64,000 nucleotides of DNA. Origin: Vanessa cardui. Taxonomy: Eukaryota > Arthropoda > Insecta > Lepidoptera > Nymphalidae. Numbering within the stretch: position 1 is the first letter of the stretch; every line of letters starts with the position of its first letter. Positions 11,483 through 23,516 of this stretch are shown here, piece after piece. Location of the stretch: contig NC_061147.1 of the NCBI RefSeq assembly GCF_905220365.1, forward strand, positions 9,610,001 to 9,674,000. The letters run 5' to 3'. The position numbers and the translations under genes are program-made. The notes beneath the pieces were generated by a model. That model was not told the DNA's origin. It made no database searches and was given only the letters and a program-made list of their open reading frames with translations.

Positions 11483-12715
11483 TGATGAGGAAAACATTTA
11501 CATACATTCTCTTAAGCTACGTCAAGAACGTCGTACTTATCTGGATTAAAAAAAAAATGGATACATTCCCTTACGCTACTCCATACGCTAACGTCAAGTA
11601 CGGTGTATTTGCCTGGATTTGAAACTGCAGGATCTGACTCCGTGTTTGACCCACCAGGCCGGGTTACCGATAATCTGGTCATAATTTTTACATTTGCGAT
11701 ATTTACATCAAAACCACACTGGCCATAATTCGTGTTGCCAGTTTAGGTGACAACTGCGGTCACGTCGCCGTTATTATGTGTATCCTTGTTATTACGACGC
11801 CAATTAGCTTTTGCGGTTAATTAGTCGTGTCATACGCGATTAAGCCTTGTTTAATTGTCGTGGAAGACAAAGTGTGTTCTTATGATTATAATTAGGGACC
11901 TTCCACACGACACATACATTATCGTTGATAAATTAGATCTATGGTTTTAAAATTATGTAAAGAGATGATTATTTAAACGATAGATTATAAATTTTAAAAT
12001 AAACTTGAACCTTATTGTGGATCATGGTCGTTAAATAACAAAAATTATAATTATAAGATTTTAAGTTATTCTACATACACGCCTTTTCTTAAAATTGCGT
12101 TTCACGGTAGCGTATCCAATGACGCACCACTATTAGGGATAATTGCTAAATATATCTGTCAAATAGAATGTTTTATTTGACAACAGGAACGATTAAAAAC
12201 GCATAGTCCATTTCTATACCTTTAAATTATTCTGAGCAATTAATAATTACCTTGTATTATTGAAAGAACACTGTCTATCTTAGATCACTAGAAACAAGAT
12301 GACTCAGATAAATTACTTGATTTCAAGTTAATGAAACGCGTTCAAAGTGGGAATACACATCTGATCTTCAGCTCAGCTGTGAACAAAAATATGTGAATGC
12401 TAAAAATGCCCCATGAAGACAGGAAGCCCTTTTCTAACAGTGGAACACTTGCATGTTAAGTCGTTTAAGATTAATGTCTTATACTAAAATACGTCGGTGC
12501 TAAAGATTCTTAAAAAAGCATATTTTGATTCTGATTCTGTTCGTAATGACAGGCAGACCCGAGTCAACATTAATCATATTTAAAATGAAAGTCAGTTTCT
12601 GTTTGACATATTTTTACACGAAAGTCATTTTCAAACTTCACCTCTCGTGAAATGTAATTTTACATTTATTTTCAGAGGTATAAGCTTACAGGATATTCAA
12701 TAATTAAACTTTAGA
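11483..12715. other. Unassigned; weak 60-bp duplication at 11502-11620
   Basis: Two similar segments, each running from atacattc(t/c)ctta to ctggatt, follow one another at 11502-11547 and 11561-11620. Otherwise nothing is recognised. Confidence 0.4.
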
Positions 12716-12943
12716 TTTTTTTTTTTTTTTTTTATGGTTTGCGGACGAGCATATGGGCCACCTGATGGTAAGTGGTCACCATCGCCCATAGACATTAACG
12801 CTGTAAGAAATATTAACTATTCCTTACATCGTCAATGTGCCACCAACCTTGGGAACTAAGATGTTATTTGGCGGTAGAATAACTGATGAGTGGGTGGTAC
12901 CTACCCAGACGGGCTAGCACAAAGCCCTACCACCAAGTAAGTG
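12716..12943 (-). mobile_element. Rep-B with internal deletion
   Basis: Opens with a run of 18 T (the A tail), then tttgcggacgagcatatggg. The block from 'ctaagatgtta' jumps straight to 'tttggcggtagaat', so about 60 bases seen in other copies are gone. The far end ccctaccaccaagtaa is intact. Confidence 0.85.
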
Positions 12944-13174
12944 GTGTTTTAATTTTAATTTTAGTAATTAAGTTTTGGAATGACCTGGGTCTCATTTTAT
13001 TAACTATTTAAACAAAAAAGTGCCTATTTGAGATGTAGTTTACATAATTAAAGCGCTTAAAATGTAACCTATGCTACGATTATTTATCTTAATTTTTGGG
13101 TCTCTTTTCGACTAGCATAGATTGGTATTTCGTTTATTACTTAGAGCATATAACATAGCCCCTTTATAATCGCT

Positions 13175-13492
13175 GAGCTGAGATGGCCCAGTGGTTAGAA
13201 CGCGTGCATCTTAACCGATGATTGCGGGTTCAAACTCAGGCAAGCACCGCTGATTCATGTGCTTAATGTTAATTTGTCTTTATAACTCATCTCGAGCTCA
13301 GCGGTGAAGGAAAACATCGTGAGGAAACTTGCATGTGACAAATTGCATAGAAATTCTGCCACATGTATATTCCACCGCATTGGAACAGCGTGGTGGAATA
13401 TGTTCCAAACCTTCTCCTCAAAGGGAGAGGAGGCCTTTAGCCCAGTTGTGGGAATTTACAGGCTGTTGTTTTTGTTGTTGTTGTTGTTGTTA
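13175..13492 (+). mobile_element. tSINE-1, full length, TTG-tail subtype
   Basis: Perfect A box tggcccagtgg at 13184-13194 and B box ggttcaaactc at 13227-13237 give a complete tRNA-like head. The body has the cctcaaagggagagg variant. The copy ends in a (ttg)n tail at about 13474-13491. Confidence 0.9.
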
Positions 13493-14826
13493 TAATCGCA
13501 ATTCCAAGTCCAATCTTGAAAAATGTCTCGGCTAATCAAGAACAGATATATTACGTAGCCAAAATTTTCTTCAACGTCCCACGCCTCTTTGTTCCACCTT
13601 ATTTACCATCATGATGAGCTGGAGTTGTTCCATTTATCAGCAATTTCCTTGCCTTTTGACAAGCAAAAATAAGTAAAAAGGCTGAAAAATGGATCAATTA
13701 ATAAGAAGTTCTATCAATATATGGCAAATTATGATAATCATCATCGACAGTGGACCACCAACTTTGTATACTGTTGTGAATATACCTATATCTGTTCCTG
13801 TATTAACGTCAGCTTATTTCCTTCAACCTGGAGCACAATATTGTTATTTCATAGTATAATATTTGGTACGACGATTGAGTGGACATAGATCGTTCACAAA
13901 GCCCTACCAGAAGTGCAAGTAATGTGAATTGGGCTGACTGACATTAGTTTACGTTAATTCATAATATTCGGTTAAATCAAATTCACCATTATGTCTGGAC
14001 TTGAGACGATCATTCCGCACTAAGCTGTTAGACGATGAATTATTACCAAAACGGAATGGTCAAATTCAATCAAACGTTTGTTATTATATCCCCAGATTTA
14101 CCTCAGGACTTAGTCAGGATTCTACTAATTAAACTTTTCCGAGAATCTCTGATTGCAGAATGAACTATGATAACTATTCAAATGGCAAAACTCGGGAGAA
14201 GATTTTATACATATTTTTTTCTTAAAGATATGATCAGATTCAATTCATAAAAATCAGATTCAATGTTGTTTACACCTATAAAGATGTATCACCTCGAATG
14301 TCACCCATATTATATATTTTATTTTTTAAGTCGTTGGTGTAACTTTTTAATAATAAACAATAAATAGATTCTAATCCTAATTTCAAAATTCACTGTACGA
14401 GCAGTACGAGAGGATATAGTTCAATTTATCCCCTTCGGAAATTCGTCATTTCTGATAACACAAATATGAATCTGGATATTGGTTTATGTATAAAAGTTAA
14501 AGACAGATTCTTGAAGCCTTATCGCCTAATCGCCTAGGGACTAGCGAAATTATTATAATATGAATTAAAGTCGAAACTTTTGAAAGTTATAAATGTTTCG
14601 ATCGATATTTAGGTTTCTGTTTATGAGTCATGTTATAACTGATAAAGCGTCAATAAAATATTATTTTATTAATGTCACCCAAGAGGGCGAAATTAGTACT
14701 GTTTGTATGTATTTTTAAATTATAATTTAATTAGAAAACTATATTTTGCTTACTTCATAGACGATCTTTATTCATAGGAATAAAGATTAGGTCCTTATTT
14801 TGCTTACAAAACCAGGAGAAATATAT
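13493..14826. other. Mostly unassigned
   Basis: Only a scrap resembling the Rep-B end (cacaaagccctacca near 13900) is recognisable. No gene is supported. Confidence 0.45.
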
Positions 14827-15118
14827 TTTTTTATGGTGTAGGTTGGCGGACGAGCATATGGGCCACCTGATAGTAAGTAGTCACCATCACCAATAGATAA
14901 TGACGCTGTAAGAAATATTAACTATTCCTTACATCATCAATGTGCCACCAACCTTGGGAACTAAGATGTTATGTCCCTTTTGCCTGTAGTTACACTCGCT
15001 CACTCACCCTTCAAACCGGAACACAACAATATTGAGTACTGTTATTTGGCGGTAGAATAACTGATGAGTGGGTGGTACCTACTCCAGGGCTTGCACAATG
15101 CCCTGTCACCAAGTAACT
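14827..15118 (-). mobile_element. Rep-B, near full length
   Basis: Carries every landmark of the family from the T-run and ggcggacgagcatatggg through caaaccggaacacaacaat to caccaagtaact. A good reference copy for the consensus. Confidence 0.87.
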
Positions 15119-15244
15119 AGGGAAACAATTTTTTATGAAAGTTCGTAATTTTGTTATTTTAACAAATTCCGGTGTCGATCTTCTGTTTATAAGTAAAATA
15201 CCACTGTTGGAGTAATTTCACCAGAACACGTCTTCAAGATAGAT

Positions 15245-15462
15245 ATAAATAATAAATAAATATTTGACAACATCCCATACATTACTTTGATCCCAACGTA
15301 AGTAGCTAAAGCACCTGTTTTATAGAAAATCAGAAGTAATGACGGTACCCCAAACACCCAGACCCAACACAACATAGAAAAGTAATGAACTTTTTCAACA
15401 TCGACTCGGCCAGGAATCGTACCCATGAAAACCGGTGTACACACTACTCAGCCACAAAGATC
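15245..15462 (-). mobile_element. tSINE-2 lacking the B box
   Basis: Tail (aataaataaata), body and outer head (aaaaccggtgtacacacta) are present, but the sequence passes from gactcggccaggaatcg straight to tacccatgaaaacc. About 20 bases that hold the B box are deleted. Such a copy should be unable to start Pol III transcription internally. Confidence 0.8.
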
Positions 15463-16365
15463 ATCAGAATAGAGTGAGAACATGGATGATTGAGTATGAA
15501 TAAAAGACTAGGTTGCTCAGTAGTTAGAGCACCCCTTGTGTTCTTAGTCAGAGAAAAGAGATTTGAATCCAAATCTTACAGTTAAATACGTAAAAATATA
15601 ATATAATTCATATAGTAAAGCGAAGTTATCTTGAGGAAATGAGTTAGATGAAACTTTACTGCGTTTCAGTTCCATGAAATTTTGGATCAATCTCCAAAAA
15701 ATATTTCCAGAGTATCATAAGGTCTTAAGTCTACAACGAACAGTCGATAAGAAAATTTGATAATAAAAACGCAACTTACAGTATAAATATATTCTCACAT
15801 CAGCTCTTAAGTAATAGAAAATTCAATTAAGAGCCTGTGTTTAATCTTCAATAAGCTGTGGACTCAATGTATTAACAAGGGAACGAAATGACCCGGTAAA
15901 TCAAGTTGCCATAAGGGCTCAGGAGACCCGAAGTTGATCATAAAATTAGGTTACACGACCCTTGTAGTTATGAACTCGCAAAAGTATTGGATTGCTAAGG
16001 AACTTAAAATTACATATATTTATCAACTTAAAAGCATATATATCACCGAGATAATGTAAATTTTAAAAAAATATGTTAAAAAGTTTCCAATTTTTATTTT
16101 GGAACAGTAATTCATTCATTCATTCCACAGACATTTTTATCTTTTCCGTTTCATAAATTTAAATTATTTGTAAAAAATACATTGGTAAAGATGGCATATT
16201 ATTCTGTACAAGATTATGCAAACGATAAAAAATCGTGAAATGTATACTTGTTTATTTCCAGGCAGGATAAATTACATACATATATAATTGTAATTAAGTA
16301 ACATGCTTGTATTTTAAATGTTTAAAAACTACTGAGTTTCTAGACGAGTCGTCGCTTCGCTTTTA
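15463..16365. other. Unassigned; faint tRNA-like head near 15510-15580
   Basis: ggttgctcagtagttagag followed about 40 bases later by gatttgaatccaaatc resembles A and B boxes, but no SINE body follows. No gene is seen. Confidence 0.3.
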
Positions 16366-16431
16366 ATAATTGTTAAATGACGATTCAAAAGGGCTTGTAA
16401 AAGCCTGCTTAAATAAAGTATATTTTGATTT
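16366..16431 (+). mobile_element. LINE-C tail fragment
   Basis: aattgttaaatgacgattc, cttgtaaaagcctgctt and aataaagtatattttgattt form the last bases of LINE-C, including the polyadenylation-like AATAAA. Confidence 0.75.
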
Positions 16432-16472
16432 TTATCATTCTGATCCTTATACTACTTATAGTAACAGTTAGA

Positions 16473-16757
16473 GCAGAGATGTGCAAGTGGTTGGAACGCG
16501 TGAATTTTAAATGAAGAATACGGATTCAAATCCATATTCGCATGAGCTTCATTTTCGCTTATACATAATCCCTTACTCCGCGTACTTCACCACCGAGCAC
16601 CAGATTAAGTACGTATTAATTAGTAATAAATACGTTAGAAGGACGTTTCAAAGCAAACTGTTCGTGGAAATCCTGCGTATGGCGGATACATGTGTATGCA
16701 CTACGCATTGGAGCAACATACATGGTGGAATCAGATCTAAACCTTCTCCTTAAGACA
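16473..16757 (+). mobile_element. tSINE-1, highly diverged
   Basis: gcagagatgtgcaagtggtt (A-box side), attcaaatcc (B-box side), caccgagcac and gcattggagcaacatacatgg occur in the right order and spacing, but the match elsewhere is poor. Confidence 0.55.
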
Positions 16758-16904
16758 ACAAGAGATCTGTGACCGGCACTAATAAAATATTGGGATTAAA
16801 GTAATGTGAAAATTTATATCAGAAATTATGCCCCAACCTTTGCGATTATGAAAAAAAATAATTTGTTAAGTAAAATTACTATTCTTTAAATAGAAGTAGA
16901 TTCA

Positions 16905-17000
16905 TTAAATAAAAATCAAAATATTCTTTATTCAAATAAACTGACAAAAGAACTTTTGAATCATAACACTACAGTGATGATTTAAATGTAAAGGAAGCAA
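16905..17000 (-). mobile_element. LINE-C tail fragment, opposite strand
   Basis: aaaaatcaaaatattctttattcaaa and gaacttttgaatcataac mirror the LINE-C end. It is truncated after about 90 bases. Confidence 0.6.
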
Positions 17001-18522
17001 AAAAGATTTTATAATAAACTCAGTACTAACAAATTCGACTATTTCAGTTACAATATGTCAATAAAGAACAATTACATAATCATATAGGCTGGGTCCAAGC
17101 ATTTTTACCTTTAATATAATGTTGTATTGAGTAGCATGCCTAATTTATTAATGCTTTTGTGACATGAGCCTTAAATTTTTTAATAGAGTATCGGATAATT
17201 TTGTTAATAAATTCACTCACAATGATTGTCTTTCTGGGATTTGTGCCATAAGATTAGGTTACCAAGGTTCTCCAAACTCTGACAAATGTTAGTAAATCCT
17301 TATTTATATTATAAAGAAAATAAAACATTTTCGACAATAACACAACATTTGTTATCGCGATTAACTCAACAAAAACTTTATCCAAACGAAAGAAACTTAC
17401 CAAAGCAAATGGTAATGAAATCACTAAAACCAATCGCTCCGTCAGCGGGATTGAACGGTTATCGTAGTGATTGCGACCGCTGACATTGTTACGAATTAGC
17501 GTTTTCCCGGAGCCCGGGATAGACGGGATTCGTTAGCACAATGTGATTAACAACACTATTTATTTCGTTGATGAGAGCGTAAACATGTTTGGTTTCGGTG
17601 CTGTCTGTTTGATAGTGTTTCGATTTTTATTTAGATTAACGGATCGCTTTGGGTTTCTTTATAAAATTTGCTGTTAGTTCAACTTGCGTTGTCCTCTTAG
17701 ACTATGAATATTTAATTTGACTTATTATTTTTCATATAATTTATGACATTTGAAATTCTTATTTTCTTTAGCGTATATGAATAGGCTGGTTGGTTTTCAG
17801 ACTTAGGAATATTCAACTCAACTAGCTATGTAAAACACTTGGATTTTGAAGATTGATACCCTAAAGGAACTACCCTTATGAGTCATGTGTCGGCATTACG
17901 AATGCCGACTACGAAATGTGCAATAAGTAATTGTAAATTAATTCTTTTATCAATGTACTCCTGGCCAACGCATTTTATTAAATGATATTCAATTAAATTC
18001 TTAGCTTAATGGCTTTTAGTTAGCCGACAGGGCATTTCGCTAATGTACAATTTCGTAGGATGATGAAAACACGAAAGAGTTAAGTGATGTGTAGTCAATC
18101 TTACCTACTGTCAAACAACTAACAGTTATATCAAACGTAATAAGTTTACATTACAAAAGTTGATATGCTCGCTAAGATAATTTAGTCATCTAATCTAGGC
18201 AATTTCCTAAATTCTATTAAAACGGAATTTGCAAAAATGACCCAGCCGATTACAGGCTTCAGGATTATAGGCTTCCATAATAGTAGGCTTCCATTTTCAT
18301 CTAGATTAATTGTTAAATTTAAACGAATTTCCACAAGACTAACAAGGTCATTGCCACTAAAATTAAACACGTGTAAAACAATCAGCAGACCCTAATTAAA
18401 ATTAACGTATAATTTTTTAATTAACATTTCGCAGTTTTCAATTTTAGCTAGTACATATATAGTTTTCTTGCTTTATTATTAAATTAAGAATAAAGGTAAA
18501 TAAAGAGTTTTAGTCTTTAAAT
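17001..18522. other. Stretch without recognised feature
   Basis: No repeat family matches. A GC-richer patch at 17430-17530 with several CpGs stands out a little but has no gene signature. Confidence 0.45.
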
Positions 18523-18633
18523 GTGAAAACATCGTGAGGAAATCTGCATTTATTTAATTTTATAGAAATTCTGCCATATGTGTATACCACCAACCCGCAT
18601 TGGAACAGCGTGGTGGAATATGTTCCAAAACTT
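18523..18633 (+). mobile_element. tSINE-1 middle fragment
   Basis: Starts at gaaaacatcgtgagga and stops at atatgttccaaaac, so both the tRNA head and the tail are missing. Confidence 0.75.
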
Positions 18634-18689
18634 GTTGATTGAGAGACTCAACTGTATCAGGTTTTCATCTAACCTTGCAGGTTCAAGCA

Positions 18690-18940
18690 AAATCAAAATA
18701 AACTTTATTCAAGTGGCCTTTTACAAGCACTTTTGAATCGTCAATTAACAATTAAGTGAAGCTACCACCGGTTCTGAAAGTAGATTCTACCGAGAAGAAC
18801 CGGCAAGAAACCCAGTAGTTACTATTTTTCAACATTTAAAAAATACAGTCATATTAGTTAATACAATTATTTAAATTAATGTATCCTGCGTGGAAGTCAA
18901 CAGGTATTAATTCCGCACTTTTTTATCATCTACAAAATCT
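18690..18940 (-). mobile_element. LINE-C 3' end, well preserved
   Basis: Tail, gaatcgtcaattaacaatta, gctaccaccggttc, agaagaaccggcaag and aagtcaacaggtattaatt are all clear. With the 39.8-kb copy it defines the family. I see no long frame, so this is probably untranslated 3' sequence. Confidence 0.82.
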
Positions 18941-20101
18941 TGTAGCAATAACATAATTATTATTAAAGTAAAACAATATTGTACTTATTAATAATTACGA
19001 GTTAACGTTTCAATAGGCTATCGCGACTCAATATGAAGTGAAAACATTTTAGACCAAATTTCCGGACATAAATAATACATGTGTAATAATTTTATATGCG
19101 TGAATTTACCATAATTTATATAGCGATTTATTAATTATTGTAATGATGCATTAAGTGACGCGAATAAATTAAACTATAATGTAATGTTGTCAATTTAATG
19201 ATAATTTATAAAGTGTATAAATAGATTTTAACTAATTAATAATATGTCAATAAATAAACACACAAGACCATAACACTTGCACCTAAAATGGAAGGTAATA
19301 TAAATTAAAGCATGTTTGTTATTTCATTACCATCGTTTTCTTGTTCATCTTTATCATATAAATTTTATATAACACTAATTAGAATATGGAAAAAGACGAC
19401 CTGTTTTTCACGTAAATATCTAAAATATCATTAACATATAATAGGTAAAATACAGGTTCCAAAATCGAACCCTGTAGGACACCAACTCGTGTCTTAAGTT
19501 CTCGAATTTATTAGCGGTAAGGAACAATTAAACGACGTAGGTTAATTCGGTGTAAAGACCGTGCAATGCGACCTTTATTGGGCTATTAAGGCTTAGCACA
19601 ACTTTGGCCATTCTCGGTTTGAATCGCTGTTTCTAATGAAGCGTATTGGGTATTAGCGGAGGATAGTTCGGAAGCGGTTCACATAATTATTGGTATAATA
19701 TGAAACTACAAAATACTATTTAAATAATTGTGATTTTGCGTTATATTGTGTAAATTCTGCTATATCATATGGTGAGTTTCTTAATTTGTTATATATTAAT
19801 ACTACTTAACTGGTCCTAACTACTTAATCGATCGTTTTGGATATCGCAAATTAAAAAATACAAAGACAACATGCTTCAAACATGGCCTTAACTACATAAT
19901 TTTGTATATTATAAACATAGGTTATCATGATGGTCAAACAAACTATCATGATTTTGATAACTTTATAATATTATTGTTATATTTTTAATGGTTACCATTA
20001 AATACATTTTTACATAGTTGAGTCTATTTGGTAAAAAATTGAGATTAAGTTTAAATAAATATGATCATTACTCACAATATTACTTATCAAATATACATAT
20101 A
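18941..20101. other. Mostly unassigned; holds one RT relic
   Basis: Besides the reverse-transcriptase relic at 19385-19500, nothing is recognised. The sequence is AT-rich. Confidence 0.5.
19385..19500 (-). pseudogene. Non-LTR reverse-transcriptase palm relic
   Basis: On the minus strand a frame reads ELKTRVGVLQGSILEPVFYL followed by LLYVNDILDIYVKNR. This fits the conserved GVPQGSxLGP and (I/V)ND region of Jockey- or CR1-like reverse transcriptases, with P to L in 'GVPQGS' and G to E after 'SIL'. The catalytic YADD region is not visible, and stops bound the segment on both sides. It is a decayed internal piece of a LINE. Confidence 0.72.
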
Positions 20102-20197
20102 CTAGCGACCCGCCCTGGCTTCACACGGATGCAATACTGGTACTAAATATATACGTACTACAGAATTTATTTATTACCGATATCACATTGCAAACTT
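20102..20197 (-). mobile_element. Hel-1 3' end only
   Basis: Starts ctagcgacccgcc (CTAG terminus read backwards) preceded by A, and continues to cacattgcaaactt. It is the inverse of the Hel-1 end at 21.37-21.46 kb and stops where the FB arm begins. Confidence 0.75.
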
Positions 20198-20212
20198 ATC
20201 CGTTTGTTAGTA

Positions 20213-20887
20213 GTTAGTCTACATCAGCTTCACTTAAAATCAAAAAATAAATAAAAAAATTCACAATAAATAAAATTTTAACAAAAAGAAAAACCGACTT
20301 CAAACAAAACAGTATTTTAAAACAAATTAAAATGCACTAAAAAGTAATAAAAATAATTGCATATTTAAGATATTTTTGAGAGTCCTCCTAGGTAAAATGA
20401 AATGAAAAATATTAGACTACTTAAAAGTCTATTTACGATTATATAACGTAGTTATAGTTATTGTTATATTTGGAGCCGGTGTCAGCCACAGGCACACGCT
20501 TCAACAATCAAAAGAAAGAAGCGATACGAGCCTCTTGATTGACCCAGTATAATATCGTATAAAAGGTAATTTGTAAGAAACATTTCTTAAAGTATTCTCG
20601 TATTGTTTTTTGATAGGTATAGCATAGGGTTGGCTGACACCGACTCCAAGTATAGCAATAATTATAACTACATTATATAATCGTAAATCGACTTTTAAGT
20701 AGTCTAATATTTTTCATTTCATTTTACCTAGGAGGACTCTCAAAAATATCTTAAATATGCAATTATTTTTATTACTTTTTAGTGCATTTTAATTTGTTTT
20801 AAAATACTGTTTTGTTTGAAGTCGGTTTTTCTTTTTGTTAAAATTTTATTTATTTTTTGATTTTAAGTGAGGCTGATGTAGACTAAC
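20213..20887. repeat. Long inverted repeat (fold-back) of FB copy 1
   Basis: Left arm 20213-20488 and right arm 20631-20887 are near reverse complements around a 142-base loop. Outer ends pair gttagtctacatca with tgatgtagactaac; inner ends pair ggagccggtgtcagcca with tggctgacaccgactcc. The left arm carries about 16 extra bases near 20255. Confidence 0.9.
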
Positions 20888-21209
20888 ATTTTTTTCTTAA
20901 TATGGATATATTAAGCGTGCCGTTTATATGAATCAGAAACTACTTCAGGAACAATTTCAAAAGAAACTTTCGAATAAAGCAAAAATAGACTTTCGAAAAT
21001 GCGGCTTGAATACGTCATGCGGCATAAACTACAAGGTACCACCCTTCAATTAGCTGTAATCGACCTCAGTAAAATAACTTTAAAAAGAGCTATTCGTATG
21101 CTATGTCATACATCATATGACATCACATCATATACACTAAATTTAATGAAAGACAGAAAGATATTCTGCCCCAAATCGCACCCTAACTGTAAGCCGTTTA
21201 GGAGTTCCG

Positions 21210-21461
21210 TCAATACATAGTATAAAACAAAGTCGCTTTCTCTGTCCCTATATCTTTAAAACTACGCAACGGATTTTGATGCGTTTTTTTTTAATAGATA
21301 GTGTAATTCAAGGGGAAGGTTTGTGTATATAATAAATGAACAATATAGTAAAGAAATACTGACAATTTTAGAAGTTTGCAATGTGATGTCGTATATAAAC
21401 AAATTCTGTAGTATATTTAGTATCAGTATTGCACCCGTGAGAAGTCGGGGCGGGTCGCTAG
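21210..21461 (+). mobile_element. Hel-1 Helitron embedded in FB copy 1
   Basis: Begins TCaatacatagtataaaac and ends gggtcgCTAG followed by T. A small hairpin (cccgtgagaagtcgggg) precedes the end. The same insertion at the same place occurs in FB copy 2, so it entered an ancestor. Confidence 0.85.
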
Positions 21462-21900
21462 TTGATTATAATATTCGATTATGACAATTACATGAACATA
21501 ACCACATTCCGGAAGGTGATTCAAATATCCAAGTAACCCATAAATAAAAGATTCGACCGAGTATTGCTAACGTGCTCCTCAGAATTGTTCCGTTCCCTCC
21601 CGTTCCCTTGATTTGTCATGGATCCTGTGCTCAGAACCTTACCAAACTTTCACCAAACTACCCTTAAAGTATATCCTTTATAATAAAAAAAGAATCATCG
21701 AAATTGGTTAACGTGATTTTGAGTTATTCACCTATTTGTCGCGCATATACATAATGCAAATTTAAGACTTATGTCGTTTTCATACGGATACCATCATCGG
21801 AAAAAAATTAAAAAAAATGGGACCCCACGGGAAGCACTACCTTTCAAACAAAAAAAAAATTATCAAAATCGGTCCACCCAGTAAAAAGTTATGAGGTAAC

Positions 21901-21945
<45 letters not shown>

Positions 21946-21990
21946 GACGAATTGATAACCTCCTCCTTTTTGAAGTCGGTTGAAAAGAGA

Positions 21991-22178
21991 AACCGACTTC
22001 AAACAATCCACTATTTTATAACAAATGAATATGAACAAAAAAGAAATGAAAATAATTGCGTATTCAAAATATTTTTAGAGTCCTCCTAAGTAAAATGAAA
22101 TGAAACATATAAGACTACTTAAAAGTCGATTTACGATTATATAATGAAGTTATAATTATTGCTATATTTGGTGTCGAG
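21991..22178 (+). mobile_element. FB left arm, tandem to copy 1
   Basis: aaccgacttcaaacaatcc starts only eight bases after the gaagtcggttg end of copy 1 and runs through aagactacttaaaagtcg to gctatatttgg, where it breaks off. Confidence 0.75.
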
Positions 22179-22269
22179 TATTTGTGGTAAAAAATAAATG
22201 ACAAAAAAATGTTAATGTGGGTTATAACTAACAGATAGACAGAAACTATCGCGGAATTTTTAGTAGACA

Positions 22270-22565
22270 TTTTTTAGTACATCGTGTACAATTCTGTAGT
22301 ATATTATTTTAATCTATCTCATAGTATTCAGCCAGCGTTTGCAATATATGCGCAAAAATGTGTCTTTTTACAAAATCACATTAGAAACCTCTACAATTAT
22401 CAGTGTTTATCTTCTGTTTTGTCTACGTATTATGCATACAAAATCAATGTCTTTAAATTACTCTATCTATTAAAAAAACCGCATCAAAATCCGTTGCGTT
22501 GTTTCAAAAATTTAAACGTACCAAGGGACGTAACAAGCGACTTTGTTTTATACTATGTAAAGAAG
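22270..22565 (-). mobile_element. Hel-1, degenerate, terminus lost
   Basis: Inverse Hel-1 landmarks acattagaaacctctac, actctatctattaaaaaaac, gcatcaaaatccgttgcgt and gcgactttgttttatact are clear. The CTAG side is scrambled. Confidence 0.65.
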
Positions 22566-23107
22566 CACATATACAAATTTTCCATCAACAAAATTGCTTT
22601 TGAAATTTAAATTATTACAGTAATACCTTTATACATATTAAAGTAAGAAATATTTATTTATGGCTATAATATGCTTAGTTATATACCTACATAATTGAAA
22701 CTGCATTTTAAAAATATTTTCCTAATAAATATCTTAAGTGGTATGAAAATAACTAATGACGAAAATATAATCCTTTTATGCCTTTCGACGCTAGATTTAT
22801 ATCACTTATGTCAATAGAGCGGATAAAATATACGAAGCCTTCACGGTTGGAAAGAAATCGTATCATGTGTAATATCATAAGGTCGTTACATTTTTATGTT
22901 CTAATTTTTCTGAAGATTTAACAATACATCAAAACCGTTCAACATATATGAAATTGATAAAATATTAAGTAAGAATTTTGCAAATATACATACTGAATAT
23001 AAATGATTAAATTGACAACGAACATATGTTCTACTATGACATTTAATAAACGAGAATTAGCGTAAAAAATCCTCATTCATTAAACACTAATTTATTAACA
23101 TAAGAAT
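22566..23107. other. Stretch without recognised feature
   Basis: AT-rich; nothing recognised before the LINE-G relic. Confidence 0.5.
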
Positions 23108-23345
23108 AAACAACATTAAATGCTTAAATATATATACAAATATGAACTAAAACTAGTGACTGTATAAATCTTGACCGCGTGCAATGGTGGCAAGAATGCT
23201 AGCAGCATTTCCCCGTTGAATCGCAATTCCGATCCTCTGGGCATTCTGTCACCAATGGAGGCAATGAGGCGAGGTGTTATACTATTGATGAAGCTTTTTG
23301 CCACTACTCCAAGGGCCAAAAAATTAAAAATTAAATACTGTACTT
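23108..23345 (-). pseudogene. LINE-G 3' end with RT C-terminal relic
   Basis: The minus strand encodes AQRIGIAIQRGNAASILATI in one frame, then stops. It continues to a 3' end tatatatttaagcatttaatg. That end is duplicated as a free 52-bp insertion at 58.7 kb. No other domain survives. Confidence 0.68.
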
Positions 23346-23516
23346 TTATATCGAAGGATCTTATAACTATCATTTGTTATAATCATTTCATCCAAGTTAA
23401 AAAAAAAAAACAGATAATTTCAATCGTAGATGTTTTAAGTGGTCTAAATTTTTAACAATTCATAATATTCAATCAGAGTTTTCATAAAAGCGAATTATAT
23501 AAATAATTAATTTTAC

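Larger units (their letters stand above)
20213..21982 (+). mobile_element. FB composite element, copy 1
   Basis: The order is: left fold-back arm, loop, right arm ending gaagtcggtttttc, a roughly 320-bp middle (tttcgaataaagcaaaaatag), an embedded Hel-1, and a right-hand block ending gaagtcggttg. Copy 2 at 25.0-26.7 kb has the same order, so this is one element amplified as a unit. A 73-codon frame at 20999-21220 is not recognised and is not conserved in copy 2. A long poly(A) run lies near 21.92 kb. No transposase or reverse transcriptase is visible. Confidence 0.75.

Noticed and set aside
15509..15580. tRNA-like head as a third SINE family
   Set aside because: Single occurrence without body or tail; left as a faint signal.
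21900..21945. Long poly(A) run as a retrogene tail
   Set aside because: It is an internal part of FB, present at the same place with different lengths in all three copies.
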